From Lepas anatifera (taxonomy: Eukaryota; Arthropoda; Thecostraca; Lepadidae), in NCBI GenBank assembly GCA_034440635.1, contig JAOTON010002073.1:806001-870000 (forward strand): a stretch of DNA of 64,000 bases, read 5' to 3'. The stretch's first letter is position 1. Each line of letters starts with the position of its first letter. Under the pieces are notes generated by a model. It ran no database searches, had not been told where the DNA came from, and saw only the letters and a program-made list of their open reading frames with translations. Shown piece after piece: positions 1 to 12,918 of this stretch. Made by a program: the position numbers and the translations under genes.

Positions 1-461
1 TTTGATGGGCTTGCGGACGAGTTTCTTTCAGAGACATCGAGTTGAAACACGGGTCATACATAGACAATTCTTCAGGCTCAACAACCATATAAACATTGGA
101 GCTATTATACATATAGAAGAAAAGTGAAAGCCTTTAGAAAGTTAAATGCGTACTCTTGCACGGACTTCTCCTAATGTTTTGATCTTAGACCAACTGGTGC
201 CACTTAGACCTCACCTGCCACATTAGGTCACATAGGTATATCATGCAAACATACTGGAACATAATTAGAACGTATAATACCCACAATACGCATTTGTGAC
301 CAACTCACGTGCTAATAGGACATTAAGGTAGTGCATTCTTAGACATTTAGTGCTCTCCTAGTGCAAATGCCGAGACACAAGCATAATTCAACAAACGACA
401 TTCACACTCGAGTATAACCTGAAGCCAAGGAGCAGATAATATGTGGAGATAAACCTCTAAG
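1..461. other. Unannotated intergenic DNA
   Basis: AT-rich single-copy-looking sequence. I see no open frame of note, no repeat and no RNA gene in it. Confidence 0.6.
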
Positions 462-881
462 GCCGTTCACACCACAGAAAACGACCTGGTTTCCCAGAAT
501 TTGGTATCCACAATGTCGTGTGACTTAAGCTTCCTAGGAAACTAATAGTTCCATACAGAGATAATAAGATCCAGGACTTCATTAGGGGGAGGCTAAGGGG
601 CTGAAGCCTCCATTTACACGAGAGAAAATGACCCGGTTTCCCAGAATTTGGTATCCACAAAGTCGTGTGACTTGAGCTTCCTAGGAAACTATTAGTTCCA
701 TACAGAGAAAATAAGATCCAGGACTTTATTAGGGGGCTAGGGGGCTGAAGCCTCCGTTTACACCACAGAAAATGACACAATGTCGTGTGACTTAAGCTTC
801 CTAGGAAACTATTAGTTCCATACAGAGAAAATAAGTTCCAGGACTTCATTAGGAGGAGGGGGCTAGGGGGCTGGAGCCTCC
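462..881. repeat. Three-unit tandem repeat, about 125-150 bp per unit
   Basis: Three head-to-tail units lie at about 462-610, 611-755 and 756-881. Each contains the shared blocks GTCGTGTGACTT, AGCTTCCTAGGAAACTA and a G-rich end reading GGGGCTGAAGCCTCC or a close variant. The third unit lacks the internal stretch that reads GGTTTCCCAGAATTTGGT in the first two. The repeat keeps a 143-codon frame open on the minus strand, with the same peptide block recurring three times. That follows from the duplication and is not evidence of a gene. Part of the unit reappears near 35 kb. Confidence 0.85.
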
Positions 882-1003
882 CCGCCATTGCCTTGTAACA
901 GTCTCCGACTATGTATTAACTATAGGTACGCTGACATGTTGGGAGGGACTTGAGCCCCCTAGCCCTTCCTTGTATCTGCTACTGGTTCCCTGAATAAAAT
1001 TCA
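830..1003 (+). repeat. Dispersed repeat E, copy 1
   Basis: This stretch resembles 34968-35110. Both run in the order CCAGGACTTCATT, a G-rich block, CCCGCCATTG, a CAGTCTCCG-CTATG block, a G-run, and CCCTTGTATC. It begins inside the third tandem unit above, so the tandem array may have grown from one end of this element. No coding capacity is visible. Confidence 0.6.
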
Positions 1004-1039
1004 GTTTCCTCTGCCATTCTTACGAGAAGGGCAGGAGCT

Positions 1040-1510
1040 GGCTGCGACCCATGACATTAGCAGCTGGCGCGTCTCCGAAAGGTCAGAAAGCTGTCGCTCC
1101 TCCACTGCCCATCCCGACACCGACTGAGGCAGCAGCGGCAGCCCAGCAGGTCAACCCCAGAAACCTGACTCGGCGCGGAGGTGGTCCCCTCTCATTACAT
1201 CTGCGGCCGTCACCAGAACAATGGGCGGCATGCGCTCTTCTCGCCGCTTCTCGCTGCGTCGCTCGCGCTTTTTCCCGCCGTTTTTCGGCTGCCGCCGCGC
1301 GGTTGGCGCCCTTTTTGCGGCGCCAGGGCAGTTGGTTGGCTACTGTTGCATGCGGCCCATGGGCCGGCTGCCGAGTGGTGGTCGGTGGGAGTTGACAGCC
1401 GACCTGGCAGCACGGTCACCTGAGTGATCGCCGCACGGTGCTGCTCGGACGCCTCTGTGCACGTGCACGGTGTACTGTCGCAGGCTCCCAGCACCAGCGA
1501 CTACACGGAA
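1040..1510. other. CpG-rich patch
   Basis: Base composition rises sharply in G, C and CpG compared with the AT-rich flanks, with blocks such as GCCGCCGCGCGG. Several short frames overlap here in different phases, as expected for stop-poor GC-rich DNA, and none looks like a protein. It could be a CpG island or promoter of an unseen gene, or part of a GC-rich repeat. Confidence 0.4.
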
Positions 1511-1894
1511 AGAGTGCGACTTAAAGGGAGTGGACCGCTTCGTGAAAATCCTAAAAAGAACATTTTAAGAACAAAACAGATCTGAAAACCAGGAAACAAC
1601 ATTTTTCCCCACTTTCATACGCTAAAAACAGAAACATATCCTCTTTTCTAACAATATGTGACGTCATCAAAATAACACTCTTGATTACACTGGTCAGCAA
1701 AATTTAACTTTTGTCGTGGATCTAATATAAAATAGTCCGTTTCTTAGGTAATTTGTGGCGCTGAACACGAATCTGGCTGCAGAAATACCGTGTCAGATCA
1801 GAATTTTGAGATACATTGTGTCTGTGTGTTGTCCTTGTGCAAGCCTACTCGGCATCAGTGACATTGACAGTGCAAAACCCAAGAGGTGTAGGAA
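1511..1894. other. Unannotated intergenic DNA
   Basis: AT-rich sequence in which I see no feature. Confidence 0.6.
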
Positions 1895-2530
1895 AATGAA
1901 CGTTTAGGTGTTTGTGGAGGCTAGGGTATTATACCTTAAACCCGATTTTCATATGCCTATGTCAATATGTTCAAGGTAAAACGAGCCCATACAGGTTAAA
2001 TTCTGTCTGTGCAGGGTAGCCATTGGAAAATGCCTTGATTATGCGATGAGAAGCCGGATATGGAGAGAAAGCGACCGAAAGTAACGGAGGAAAGGTCTGA
2101 GGCAATGTTCTCTGAAACTTTGAGGGCAAGGTCGTTCAAGGTCATTGTCCTTTGACGTCAAAATATTACATTTTGCCTATAACGCTTACTGCAACTAGCA
2201 CTATGGCAACCTTAGGGCGGGAAATAAGGTTTAAACTTGTCCCATGACCTTTGTCTTGAACCTGCAACCTTGAGCTCAAGATTGAGTGACCTAGAGTATG
2301 ACGTCATAGCATGATATACGTCATATTAGGCAGCGTCATCCGACCAAAGGCACTAGGGTCAATGGCCTTGAAATGGTGGTATGACCTTGACCTGTGACTT
2401 TTTACTTAGACTCGACCTTCCAGGGAGGTGACTGACATAAAATCCTCATCATATCATGTTGCAACGTCCCCTCTCGGTCTACAATACCGGCGAGCTTGTG
2501 CGCCCGAGTGCAGCATTGTTCAATGTACAA
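1895..2530 (+). mobile_element. Family A TTAA-type transposon, old diverged copy
   Basis: This is homologous, in the same order and orientation, to the intact copy at 30812-31727. Shared landmarks are ATGCCTTGATTATGCG (ATGCCGTGATTATGCG in the intact copy), TTCAAGGTCATT, CACTATGGCAAC versus CACTATAGCCAC, TATGACGTCATAGCAT (TGACGTCA at 2299-2306), and TATGACCTTGACCTGTGAC. The terminal inverted repeats are no longer recognisable, so both ends are approximate. It has no coding capacity and is a decayed non-autonomous element. Confidence 0.75.
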
Positions 2531-5500
2531 CGTTCATGCACTTGAATGCGAGGTAGTCTTCCGTTGCAATATATTCACATGTTTAATGATAAGCTGCATA
2601 GTCTAGGTGCAGAGAATCCGGGTTCTCGACATCCTTTATCTATATATTTTTAAAAAGGCTAGGCTGATGACAGTGTGTGGAAAGTGTAAGGACTATACCT
2701 CAGGTATGCTCTGGGGAAGAAACCAGGTCCGATGGCAAAAACGGTAACTAAATTTGAAATCAGCGGTATCGAAATAGGTAGAAACAGGTGTTCACGTGCC
2801 GGATCCATTTTGTCTGTTGACCAGTGTTATCAGTGAAATCACCAACGTTGATCATAGACTCGCTATAAAGCTCCATTTATAGCATATCTGCACGGCGAAA
2901 ATAGCATGCAGTACAAGAAGAAGCACCGGTGCAATAACTGAACGTAAGATGTCACTACGGCGGCCAAGTTTATGCAGTGGTGGAAAGATTATGCATACGT
3001 CTGATGTAAGGAAAACATTTCAGAGTTTGATTTTGACAAAAACATTTGTAACTTGTTTAAGCAAGTACGGGGGGAAGATATGATGTGTATTACGGTTATT
3101 GGACTAATTTTGGCCCAGTACCGCTCTGAACTGGACAACTGTTTGCCTAATTAAGTTCCCGGTCGACAGGCAGTTGCATACTGGTTCACTCGCTAGCACG
3201 GTATTTTCAGTGACTGGGCCAGACGTAGGGCTTACGACCAATCAGATTACTGCAGCCATATGAAAGGTATTCCTTCAGGGTTTGAAATAAGCCAATAGGC
3301 CCTTTACTTTGAACTTTAAAGCTGGCGGAAATTTTATACCGAGAGCTTTGGATGAAATTAAACATGCAGATCGTGGTTTCTCAACACGCCCTACAAAACT
3401 GCTAACCTCAGTTCAAAACCCATTATAAAAATGGGACACTAATTCCCTTTAACGGGATCGGCGGCTAGAATTGGCTCTCCAGGCGATTCCAAGGAGGATC
3501 GCTGATAGACCAATATGGACTTGCTTGCCCTTAAATTTGTCCACTTTTTGTATGCAAACACATGCAGGTCCAAACCAGTATGTCCAAACTATAACCCGCA
3601 TTTGGTTTCAAGGATACAACAGCCGTGGGCTGTTATGAATTGTATCGTCGTTGGCGTTTTCAAAGGCAGCCAATATAATTAAAATTCGTATCCCCTCCCC
3701 CCACCGGTCATCGCCAGTTCACGTCCGTGCCTCCTCTCCAAAAAACCAAGGCAATGTCTCTACCAGCAGCCTGCCGGAGATTTTAGGGGCGGGGTGCACA
3801 TATCCGCTAAACCCCCAATTTTGCTTGCTTTTCTTCAAAATACTGTTTTCGCGATATTGGGCCTAATTACCCTTCCCCTTCCCATCAACCGGTGAAGACC
3901 CGGCACTGTAGCCGCCTATATTCCGTAATATTTTTAAAGGTCAGCCCTCCCCTGAGCTGCACCAAACAACATATTCGCATGTGCAGTCCCTGTAAGTAGA
4001 CTGCACTGCAGGGTATGGTTTCACCCTCAGGAAGTTATGCTGTGTCGCATGACGTGTATCACCTGCAATTATACTACACCATTCAGCCTGCATCGCCTGT
4101 GACTATGCTGTGCCACAGAGCACATCATAGTCACACACTGCTCCCCGCTGCGAGAGATGAGTATCACCTGCAAGTTGAGCCACAATGCACCCAGATGCAC
4201 CCGTCTACAAATAATTTGAGCCTCGGATAACCGGCAGCTCAACAGGAAACAAGAGGGGTTCCAACGACGCGTGGTGCTGCTGAAATACCGTAATGTCTTG
4301 GAATTTTGCAACATATAGTGCCAATGCATAGCCGGAGGGTGTGTTGATGCAATAGCGGGGGAGGTTCGAGCTCCTTAGCCCCTCCTCCCCCCCAATAAAA
4401 TCTGAATCCGCCTCTGAATTGTATATATTTGGGGCAGGTACCTGAGCAGTGCACACTATCTTCAAAGAAATCCTTTCATGCGGCTCTAGCATAAATAAAT
4501 CGCGTTTTTGTCTTACCTTTGCCATATAAAGGGAGCATCCCCCCGGGGGTTTTCAGCTGAGCTGCCATGTGCGCGTAACATACCGGAAACACAGTGGGCA
4601 TATTGTGCTTGTCCCCAAGCTCTCATTCTTCGGAACAGCGGCGCTTCATGAGCGTGCTTCTTTTAAAACCACTGGCTTTCACGCCTTCCCTTCCCTCCCC
4701 CTACGAGCCTACCAGTGGCTCGCAGCTGTTGGTAGGTAACTGCGGCAGGCGCCGGGACAGAATCATCTTTTAACACATCCAATTTTTCCACAAATGTCGA
4801 GTTCTTGGGCGAATGAAGTGCTAGACGCAGAGCTTTCCTGTACTCTTTATCGCCTGACTATCTAAGTTCAAATCCATTGTACAGGGCCACGTCCCCTTTG
4901 AACATGTGAGAGGATGTATGCTCGCAGCAGATCATGTCTATCAAACACTGAATAGCAAGAACAAAACCATGGTCAAGCAAGGTTTGCAAGACCTAGAGTA
5001 TGAATGTTTTTGAAACGCGAAACGACTCCAGGAAGTTTGATAGCTGAAGTCCACCTCACCAGGAGTATCTAGGTACTGGCGTTGGCATGTTATGACGTGG
5101 GGATCCACCTGACCGCCAAAATGAGGCCAGCTGCGACGCACCCGCGAACGAGGCGTTACCCAGAAATCAAATCCTGACCCAATATATATTCGTATGTAAG
5201 CTCCTACCCCGAAATTGAGTATGTATATGTATGTAGGCTCGGTGGTTGTTGTCACACTGCTAGCGAACTATTGCTCACTTGGTTGTGATTCTACTCTCCA
5301 CACGTATGTTCTGCCCGCTGCTATGAAATGCGTGCCCGCTAAAACTAGTGAAGCGAGAACTAGACTAGAAACGATTTTCAAAAACATGCTTGACACGGGC
5401 AGGCCGCGAACAACATCTCCTTCAAATGAGTTTCGAAATGTGAGCCATGAGCTCGCTAACTATATTTTAGGAGCCCAGTCCAGTTCTACGGACAAAACAC

Positions 5501-6689
5501 GCACCTAGCACGTCGAATCATGGCAGAGGTACCAATGGCTCACTGCAGTGCATAACCAAAAACTGCCCAGCCTAGTGTGTCTATTTGATAACAAATGTAT
5601 TTAAATTGATTACTTTGTGGCAACGACGGCTAAGCTGCGACCCCACAAAGAGCCCCCTCTCTGTCCTCAAATACATCAATGAAATAGTCAGACGCAAATT
5701 GTCCGATTTGTTCAAGGCTCCCCGCACCCAGAACACTGAGGGACACAAGGGGGCTTATGTAAACTAGGGGGCCTCCGTTGGCATTTGAAAGTCAGGCAGA
5801 GGGGTCCGTCCCTTACGGAGGTACCAAAGACAGCAATGTGTGATACGAGATTACTCATAAGGGGAATATTCCTAGGGAAATAGAGGAATAGTAGGCGAAT
5901 ATTCCTAATAGTGATATCGTATTGACCCCCAATAAAAGGCAAAGTACAAGAGATACAAGTTTAAACATTAAATACACCATAGAAGTATAGACACTACAAA
6001 ACCTGAAAAAATACTCAAAGAGGCACAAATTTTCCATAAAAATAGGAAACCATCTTGCGGCTGTAAATAAAACTAGGAAAATGATAAAAACGATACAAGC
6101 CCTAAGGGCAATACAATTCCATAAAAACCATCCACAACATATGATACAATCACTGGCTCATACACAACTACATAAATGCGAGACAGGCTTTTACTTTTCC
6201 TTGAAACGATTGGTAGGTATATGTAAATACATCTGCGACCGGGCACATTCATAAAAAACATATCCAGCTGCCTAGGAGGCCTCTTAAACCTATGCCAGGT
6301 TAAGAAAGAATCAAACGTATAGGGTCATTCCCTCTGCCTGCGACGTTGCGTTTGCAAACATCAATTGGCGCCACAGCAATATCTCGTAGGGGATCCATTC
6401 AGGCACTTTACGGTCGGAACATATATATCCGAAGCTGGGGCTACCCTTCAAGTTTTTTTGCACTGAGAAAATACTCCTTTGAGAAGACGATGGCTCTCTT
6501 GGACCTTTGGGGAATTCCCTGGCATTTCTGTACCTGCGGCACCGATGAAGCCCATGCTACCCTTATAGGGGCCCATATGGGAAGGAGCGTGACCCTGATG
6601 AACCTTAAGCTTTGCTTCTGGATGCACAAAGCCAAGGATCCCGGTAAATGTACTTTTCGCATATATCTCAGTGTCGATGTTCTTAACTG
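2531..6689. other. Unannotated intergenic DNA
   Basis: The frames here are short and have no recognisable domains. Within it I note only a transposon-terminus-like block at 4350-4416, listed separately. A possible family D end lies at about 3432-3460, reading GGGACACTAATTCCCTTTAA, which resembles the MITE terminus GTGCCACATTCCCTTTAA. I see no gene in the remainder. Confidence 0.5.
4350..4416. repeat. Transposon-terminus-like block (CCCC-rich, then ATCCGCC)
   Basis: A run of CCCCTCCTCCCCCC is followed by AAAATC and then AATCCGCCTCTG. The same arrangement, a C-rich tract ending in ATCCGCCACTG, recurs at 7330, 25625, 26690, 28330 and 51336. Ends of the form CAGTGGCGGAT are common in hAT-like DNA transposons, so these may be degraded element ends. 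That link is inference. Confidence 0.35.
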
Positions 6690-6840
6690 GAGCTGCGCAA
6701 TGCCCCCGGCGTCATGTAGGGGCCCCGCGTCGGGGGTGTCTGATGCGCGAGCCCGTAGGGCTCCTGAAATGCTCCCTTCGTTTGAATGTGTTTTAAGTGT
6801 ATTGATATATTGATGTAATATACTGTGTATGGCTGTAAGT
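6690..6840 (+). repeat. Dispersed repeat, copy 1 (possible retroposon 3' tail)
   Basis: The GC-rich block CCCCCGGCGTCATGTAGGGG followed by a T-rich tail with ATATACTGTGTATGG resembles 58505-58630, which reads CCCCGGCGTAATTTAGGAG and then a T-rich tail with ATATATACTATGG. The layout of a GC-rich body and a T/A-rich end would suit a 3' end of a non-LTR retrotransposon. No reverse transcriptase frame is nearby. Confidence 0.4.
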
Positions 6841-7999
6841 CAGGATCATAGCTGATGGCCGGGAACTCGTGTGGTCAGCCACGATCCATAAAGGGAATCT
6901 GGGTCCCGGATTGTTGCCCAGTGGACTCTATTTGTACCTCCACTGTTGCTTTCTGAGACACATCTGCGGTGGTCATAAATTCCCTGTGACAGTCGGTGAT
7001 CCCTTTAGCAAACTGTGACTCTCTGATCCTCTGGAGCCCCTACAGCAAGACCCGGACCAGTCCGAAGCAATTTAGAGCCCGGGTCCAGGCCAACGTTTCG
7101 TTTCTGGTCTTCTTTCCTGTGCTAGATCTGCTCTCCTGGTATCTCTTATATCCTCTAGAGAGATTGTTAAAGCACGTTGAAAAAGTATACGATCGTTAAA
7201 AAGACGAGAGCTGATGAACACTGATGAATCCAGAGGAGGGGATGGGTAAAAAGGTTTTAGGCCCTCACCCTCGAAATTTTTCCATGATTGTCTTTAACCA
7301 AACACCATGTCTTACGCTTTTTGTACCCCCTGTTCAACCCCCCCCATAAAAACTGGTGCAGATCCGCCACTGGTTGTAACGTCAGAACTCTAAATAATAT
7401 GTAACGTTCAGGAATGTGCGGACAAAATACATAACTAGTGCTTGACCCGAAAAATTCACAGCCTCCTATATATTGAATATATAAGGCCAGGTCCGCAAGA
7501 GTGTGGATTTATATATGTTTGTGAATAGACGCGGCAGTGCTAAAACACCCTTTATATTTCCGTGCTTTGCATTTTAAATATTGGAATAAGTTTAATGCTG
7601 TTTTAAAATCCTGTGGGAAGGCTAAAACACACTTTGTGCAAACGACCCATTTAAATGTTGTGGGTATTGAAACTGTTTCAAATTTGGGAGACGCCGTCCC
7701 GAAACGCCAATCATTTTCGAACATACACCGCCACTCTGCTCGGGAGCAACCATTCAGAAATACATGCCAATTATGCCGAACTATAGCCAATGCCACGCGA
7801 AATCTGCGACCTGCATTCGATAACGATCAACAGGAAAATGAACGAGAAGCTAGGAAATAAATTAGCTATACGACAGGCAAGCGCGGCATCAGTGCGTAGG
7901 AGTAGCGGGAGGCCGGGCAATAGAGCATAATCTCGGCTTAAAAGTACAATTCATCACGAAACTCGGTGGTTGCCCCTCCCTGATCCTCCTCCGCACGTG
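6841..7999. other. Unannotated intergenic DNA
   Basis: The only landmark is a transposon-terminus-like block at 7330-7376, a CCCCCCCC tract followed by AGATCCGCCACTGG. The 107-codon frame at 7537-7860 has no recognisable domain, and it overlaps a similar-length frame on the other strand. Confidence 0.45.
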
Positions 8000-8309
8000 A
8001 TGACGCCTGCTAGGTCACGCCACCCGCGCCAGCCGGTGACCTTGGTTGGCCGCAGGACCCGCCCCCGCGGCCGTAGGCACCGCCCCTAACGGGCTGCGTG
8101 CGAGGGTGGCTCAGCAGGTAGGCGGCCCCTGGCGTATAGTGGAGAGCCGAGGCTCGCTCTGTGAGGGCGGAGGCGCCGCGCTTGTGCGCTTTGTGCGGGT
8201 GGCTGTGCTTCCGATCGGCTGGTCGCGATCGACAGCGCGCTTGTTCCCGAGTTTTGACTGGGCGGTCTGGAGTTCCGAGGACGCCCTCTCTACGGAAATA
8301 GAGGTATGT
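8000..8309 (+). promoter_or_regulatory. CpG-rich promoter-like region with a splice-donor-like end
   Basis: A GC-rich, CpG-rich block contains GC boxes (GACCCGCCCCCGCGG near 8056 and ACCGCCCCT near 8080). It ends abruptly at GAAATAGAG|GTATGT near 8303, a good match to a 5' splice donor, after which the sequence becomes AT-rich. This is what a CpG-island promoter with a first exon looks like. No downstream coding exon is recognised, so the gene it would serve is unknown. It could equally be a GC-rich repeat with a chance donor. Confidence 0.25.
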
Positions 8310-11138
8310 TGGGAGGTATGTGCAGGCTTATGCGCTTCCTTGAGAACTGTGCATCAGCGTTTGCGCTATTGGTTATCTGTTTGAGGGTCCGCGACATCAA
8401 AGCATCAAACAAATGTCTATTCACTAAGACAGTGGATGTTTTCGTGAAGGGTTCCGAGAATACATTATTCAACAATAATTGGCACAAAGTAATGTCCTAT
8501 TTAAATGTTGTTACGACCATTTGATGGCATTTTAAGAGGACCTCCATCAAGTGCAAGTGCTATACACGAACGAGGAAAAATCGCTGTCTTGCACCGAATG
8601 ACTTAATGGTTCCACCAGAAGGAAATGTCTAAATGCCAATGACTCGTTGTACCTCAGCTTACTACCCTGAAATAACTCGCGGAAAATGGGCCATCATAAA
8701 ATGAGATAGATGCGCAATATAACTGCTATTTCTGTTCCAACTTTGCTTCGAGAAGCAGGTTCAATAACGCATGGATATTCATATCACATAATTTATGGGT
8801 CATATTTCATTCACATCTCTCACCCTCATGGAAGGGACAGTCCCATCTGGTGAAACCTATCAGGGCGCCTCCCCGACTCGGGTGTGTGGATAATAAACTC
8901 ACTCAAGCACATTGCTGTCACGACTATTGACCTCTTGTTAGGTTCGGATGAAACAGCACTGATATTAAATTTTTGATTCTAGTATTTTTGTTGTGACACA
9001 TTGTTCCGATACAATTTCTGCATCGGAAAATGTCTCACTTATATCAGAATAGGATATTTCGGACAGAGAGTTGGAAAATACGCGTTCATGGCCTGCTAGC
9101 CTATGCCATTCTTTCATATCGGTGTTGCAAATATGTAAGAATATTTTCAAAGCACCATAGCATATTCAACTTTACTTACATGCAGTGCAGAACAGATAAT
9201 TGCATCTCGTTTTCGCAATGCTATTGCCGCACTAGACATTGCGTGGTCGACGCCAATTCTCACATAAACAAAAGCATGAAGAGAAACATCCTACATTTCA
9301 GTCTTTTCCAGAAGCTGAAGCCACCACAGCGGCGCATTGGATGAATATCTACTTTTCTGTCGTTTTAAGCCTGTTAAATCAGGTGCATGCCTTCTAAACA
9401 GACTCATCGTCACAGTTTTTCTCTGGGGAGACAGCGTTTCACCTTGCGACGACCTGTGAGCGGAGGGAGGAGGGGCAAAATTCGAGTTGAATGGCTAATA
9501 GGTAGGAAGTTTTCGAGGCGGTACAATGACACAACACCTTGGAAATGTTTGCGTAAGTTGACGTTGATAAACAAGTAAAAGGTCTAACACCGTCGGCTGG
9601 GGTATTTCTGGGGGATGTTCGAGTGGCACATTAGTTGGGGGACGTATTCTTCCCCCTTTCAGGGCTCATACCAAAGCATATCAAAACCCATCATAGAGAC
9701 AAGGACAAAGACTGTTTTCGGAGTCATCCACAGTTATAAAAAACGGTTGTGGCTATTACGACACCACGTCAAGCTGTTGATAGATGAGTAGATGGGATGG
9801 GCTGACACATTCACTAGGTGAAACTTCAATACAGTCATGCCTATGACATCATCACATAAAACTGCATACACTTGATACAAAATATTCTACTTCACTCCAC
9901 AGGCAGCGCACCATCACACACCCCAAGACACCTTAAGTACGCTGTGACACGAGGTGGCGCTTAAGGGAACGTGTTGGCTTTTAGCCCAGTTGAGCATTCT
10001 AGGACAGACTGAAACATCATTGTGAATATATGTGAACCCACAACAGCAAACTGGTATTGAAGCACCAACGCCTGTGCAGAACTGGCATGCCCTCTCCCTT
10101 GCCCCATCAAGCTGTATCACTAAAACATTGACACAATTAAAAGCTTTACAATCACAAACGTCTCAAGAGACTTGTTTAGAGAGCTGTGACTGGGACACAA
10201 GGAAGCCTAAATGGATTGTTTACATATTCATCAGTTATCATGTCAAATGTCAAGATTGGCATCACACATTGATGCGTGGGTCACACCTGGAAAGCCAATG
10301 AAGCAATGGAACATTTCGACAACTGATGTGGACTGGACACAGACCGAGAAACAAAGATAAAGCGGGTCATAGGTGGATTTTGGGATTTTCGATGGGGGAC
10401 CCCGGCACCCTCACACGGTCGGAAGGGGGTGCCATCCGCTCCAAGGGAGGGGTAAAACCTGTCAAAACCTGAGGAGGGGGGTGAAAAACGACCCTTCAGG
10501 AGGCGCCGTGACCATTTCAGGAGACACTAGAAGGTCGATCGGGAGGAGCAAATGCTCCCATCCGCCGCCCCCTCTCGATCTACGTATGGGGCGGGTAACA
10601 GTGTTGGAAAATATCCAGATATTGTAGAAAATGTCAGAAGCCGATGACGAACGAAGTGGGAATAGTATTGTGGCAGTAATGGCATTTATTACGTTAATCA
10701 CGAGAGGACAGCAGACGAAAATAGGTCCACTTTGGTTTATAATTGTAACAAAATTACAGCGAAAATAATTATTATAACTATTGATGAATGTCCCAAGCTG
10801 TGCTATCAAAGATGCCAGATGAGAGTATAGTCTTAAGGACCTCGTTTCGTATTTTATTTACATGTTCTTAAACTGTATTCACACCATCCTAACTGCAGTT
10901 CGTGTGCCTGCAAGTAAGGTTAATATGCATACTAAGCTACATACCAAAATATGCATCCTGATAAAAAACATGTTCCATGAAGGACCCCCAAGGTTTCCGT
11001 CAGGAAATAATGCATGAATATTTGCCTACTTTAAGTTTTGTTTTTACAGACAGGGCCAGCGGTCACCGGAAGACATAAAGAAAAACAAGGTAGAAACAAC
11101 TCATTCTAGTATGCGATACATGAGACAGGCACATTAAA

Positions 11139-11140
<2 letters not shown>
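8310..11140. other. Unannotated intergenic DNA
   Basis: Short frames without recognisable domains. There is a G-rich block at about 10380-10600, and nothing else that I can classify. Confidence 0.5.

Positions 11141-11196
<56 letters not shown>
11141..11196. repeat. (GA)n microsatellite
   Basis: Almost uninterrupted GA dinucleotides with one GAAA interruption. Confidence 0.95.
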
Positions 11197-11352
11197 TAAG
11201 ATATAGATTAAGATGTACAGTGTACTACGATATTTGATTATATTATACGATTTACCTAAATACAAAGATACAATTCCGCCACAAAAAATGTTTAAGTAAT
11301 ATCTTGTGACATATTTCAAACCCCTTGAAAAGACATGGTGCGGAAATGGATG

Positions 11353-11474
11353 TTCGGATACGGTCGTTCCGACTTACTCCACAAAGTGTTTTTGGGGTCG
11401 GAACTTTCGTTGTGTATTTACAGAGCTTCGTCAGCGAAAACACTGTGGAGTAAGTACGAACGACCATATCCGAA
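11353..11474. repeat. Imperfect inverted repeat (hairpin), arms about 38-41 nt
   Basis: The left arm at 11353-11393 contains TTCGGATACGGTCGTTC and TTACTCCACAAAGTG. The right arm at 11437-11474 is its near reverse complement, containing CACTGTGGAGTAAGTA and GAACGACCATATCCGAA. The loop is about 43 nt. It could be a small foldback MITE or a transcribed hairpin. There is nothing coding in it. Confidence 0.75.
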
Positions 11475-12914
11475 TGTTTCAAACTCGATAGACGACCCCT
11501 TAAAATTGGGGACCGGCATTGGAGCACGATCTCAACTCCAACTCTTCAATTCATGGGCCAGAAATCACCAGCAGACCGGGATACCAAAACCTGGGGTGAC
11601 ATGGTTCCATTTACTCGCATGCTTAAACAAAACTGTTCACCCCACCAAACCCAAATTTAAAATTACGAAGGCGAGGCTGCACTGATCAATGTGCGTAGAA
11701 AATTGTGTACGTGTAGATGAAGCTTTTTTCTTATTAAACGCTTATATACAGAGTGTGGACGTAAGAGCGTTGTAACACCATTTTAAGCCCACGTGAGCTC
11801 GATCGCGTTAGAAACGATACTTTCGCTGATGTCATGCTCAAGCAATGCATTGTCCATGATGCAACTGTATGGTATCTGTTTGGCTTCGCTACGTGTTATG
11901 CACAGTTATATATACTGGTAAACCAGAAATACATACATAAATACATAAATACATTTATGTCTGCATACGTACATACATGAATGTCATTGATATCGTTTGC
12001 TGGACTACATCTTCGCACCTTCGGTGCTCAGCATCCGTATGAAGCAGAACCTTCTGACTGGCAAACACGTTTTGCAGAATTTAGATTGATCAACATTTGT
12101 GTTAGTACCAGCCAGTTGAAGGCTTAAAAAGAGACTGTTGGGTTACCAATGATCTCATTTTTTATTGCGGACGGAGTGGGACGTGTCTTATTCTTGTATT
12201 GGTTTAAGGATTGTTCATTTTGTGCGCTCCGATTTCGAAACACTGCTAATAAAGACAAATTCAAAAGGGATACTTATCTTTGAAACGAGTAGCAGCGACA
12301 GAAACTTAGACATCAACATTGAGGCGGTACCATTCCCAAGAAAGGCATAACTGTTCGAAAAAAACTATTTAATTGAATCACACCCACTCAAAGTCCCAAA
12401 CGTGAATGAATTGAACGAATTTTTCAAACAGTTTGTCAACCTTGTTGAGGAAGGTGATGCCCCTGTATACCCGGACAGAGTTATACATCCATTTCTGGTA
12501 GTCTATATATCGAAGCTTAGTACCTCTAAGTTGCAGGGCATTTTTATATTAATATTATATATTTTGCGCATAAACATACAACATTGTTTGATAAAAGAAG
12601 CAGGTACAGCGCATCAGTTGAATTTCATGCGATATGTTAATGTTCCATGTTTTATACTCTTATCATTTGTTTTTAGTAGGCAGTTTGCAGATTAACAGTC
12701 TCTGAAATGGACTGGTAGTTCGCCAGAAACGCAAGTAGTGTCACGATAGAAATGATCTTCCGCTAAAGGCACCAGTACTATTTTTTATGGGGTTAACATT
12801 GGCTGGATTTGTCTGCGGGCTTTTGTTTTATATTCGGGCGTTGAAACCAAGCGGCTGCCGACATTGCGAGACTAGATTCGTCAGGCCTCGGCAGAATCAA
12901 TAGACTGTTGGTGA
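11475..12914. other. Unannotated intergenic DNA
   Basis: AT-rich, with a short imperfect (CATA/AATA) stretch near 11935-11965. I see no gene. Confidence 0.5.
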
Positions 12915-12918
12915 TTAA

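Noticed and set aside
457..888. 143-codon minus-strand frame with a threefold peptide repeat
   Set aside because: It follows from the three-unit tandem DNA repeat. The units differ in length and the peptide has no known family.
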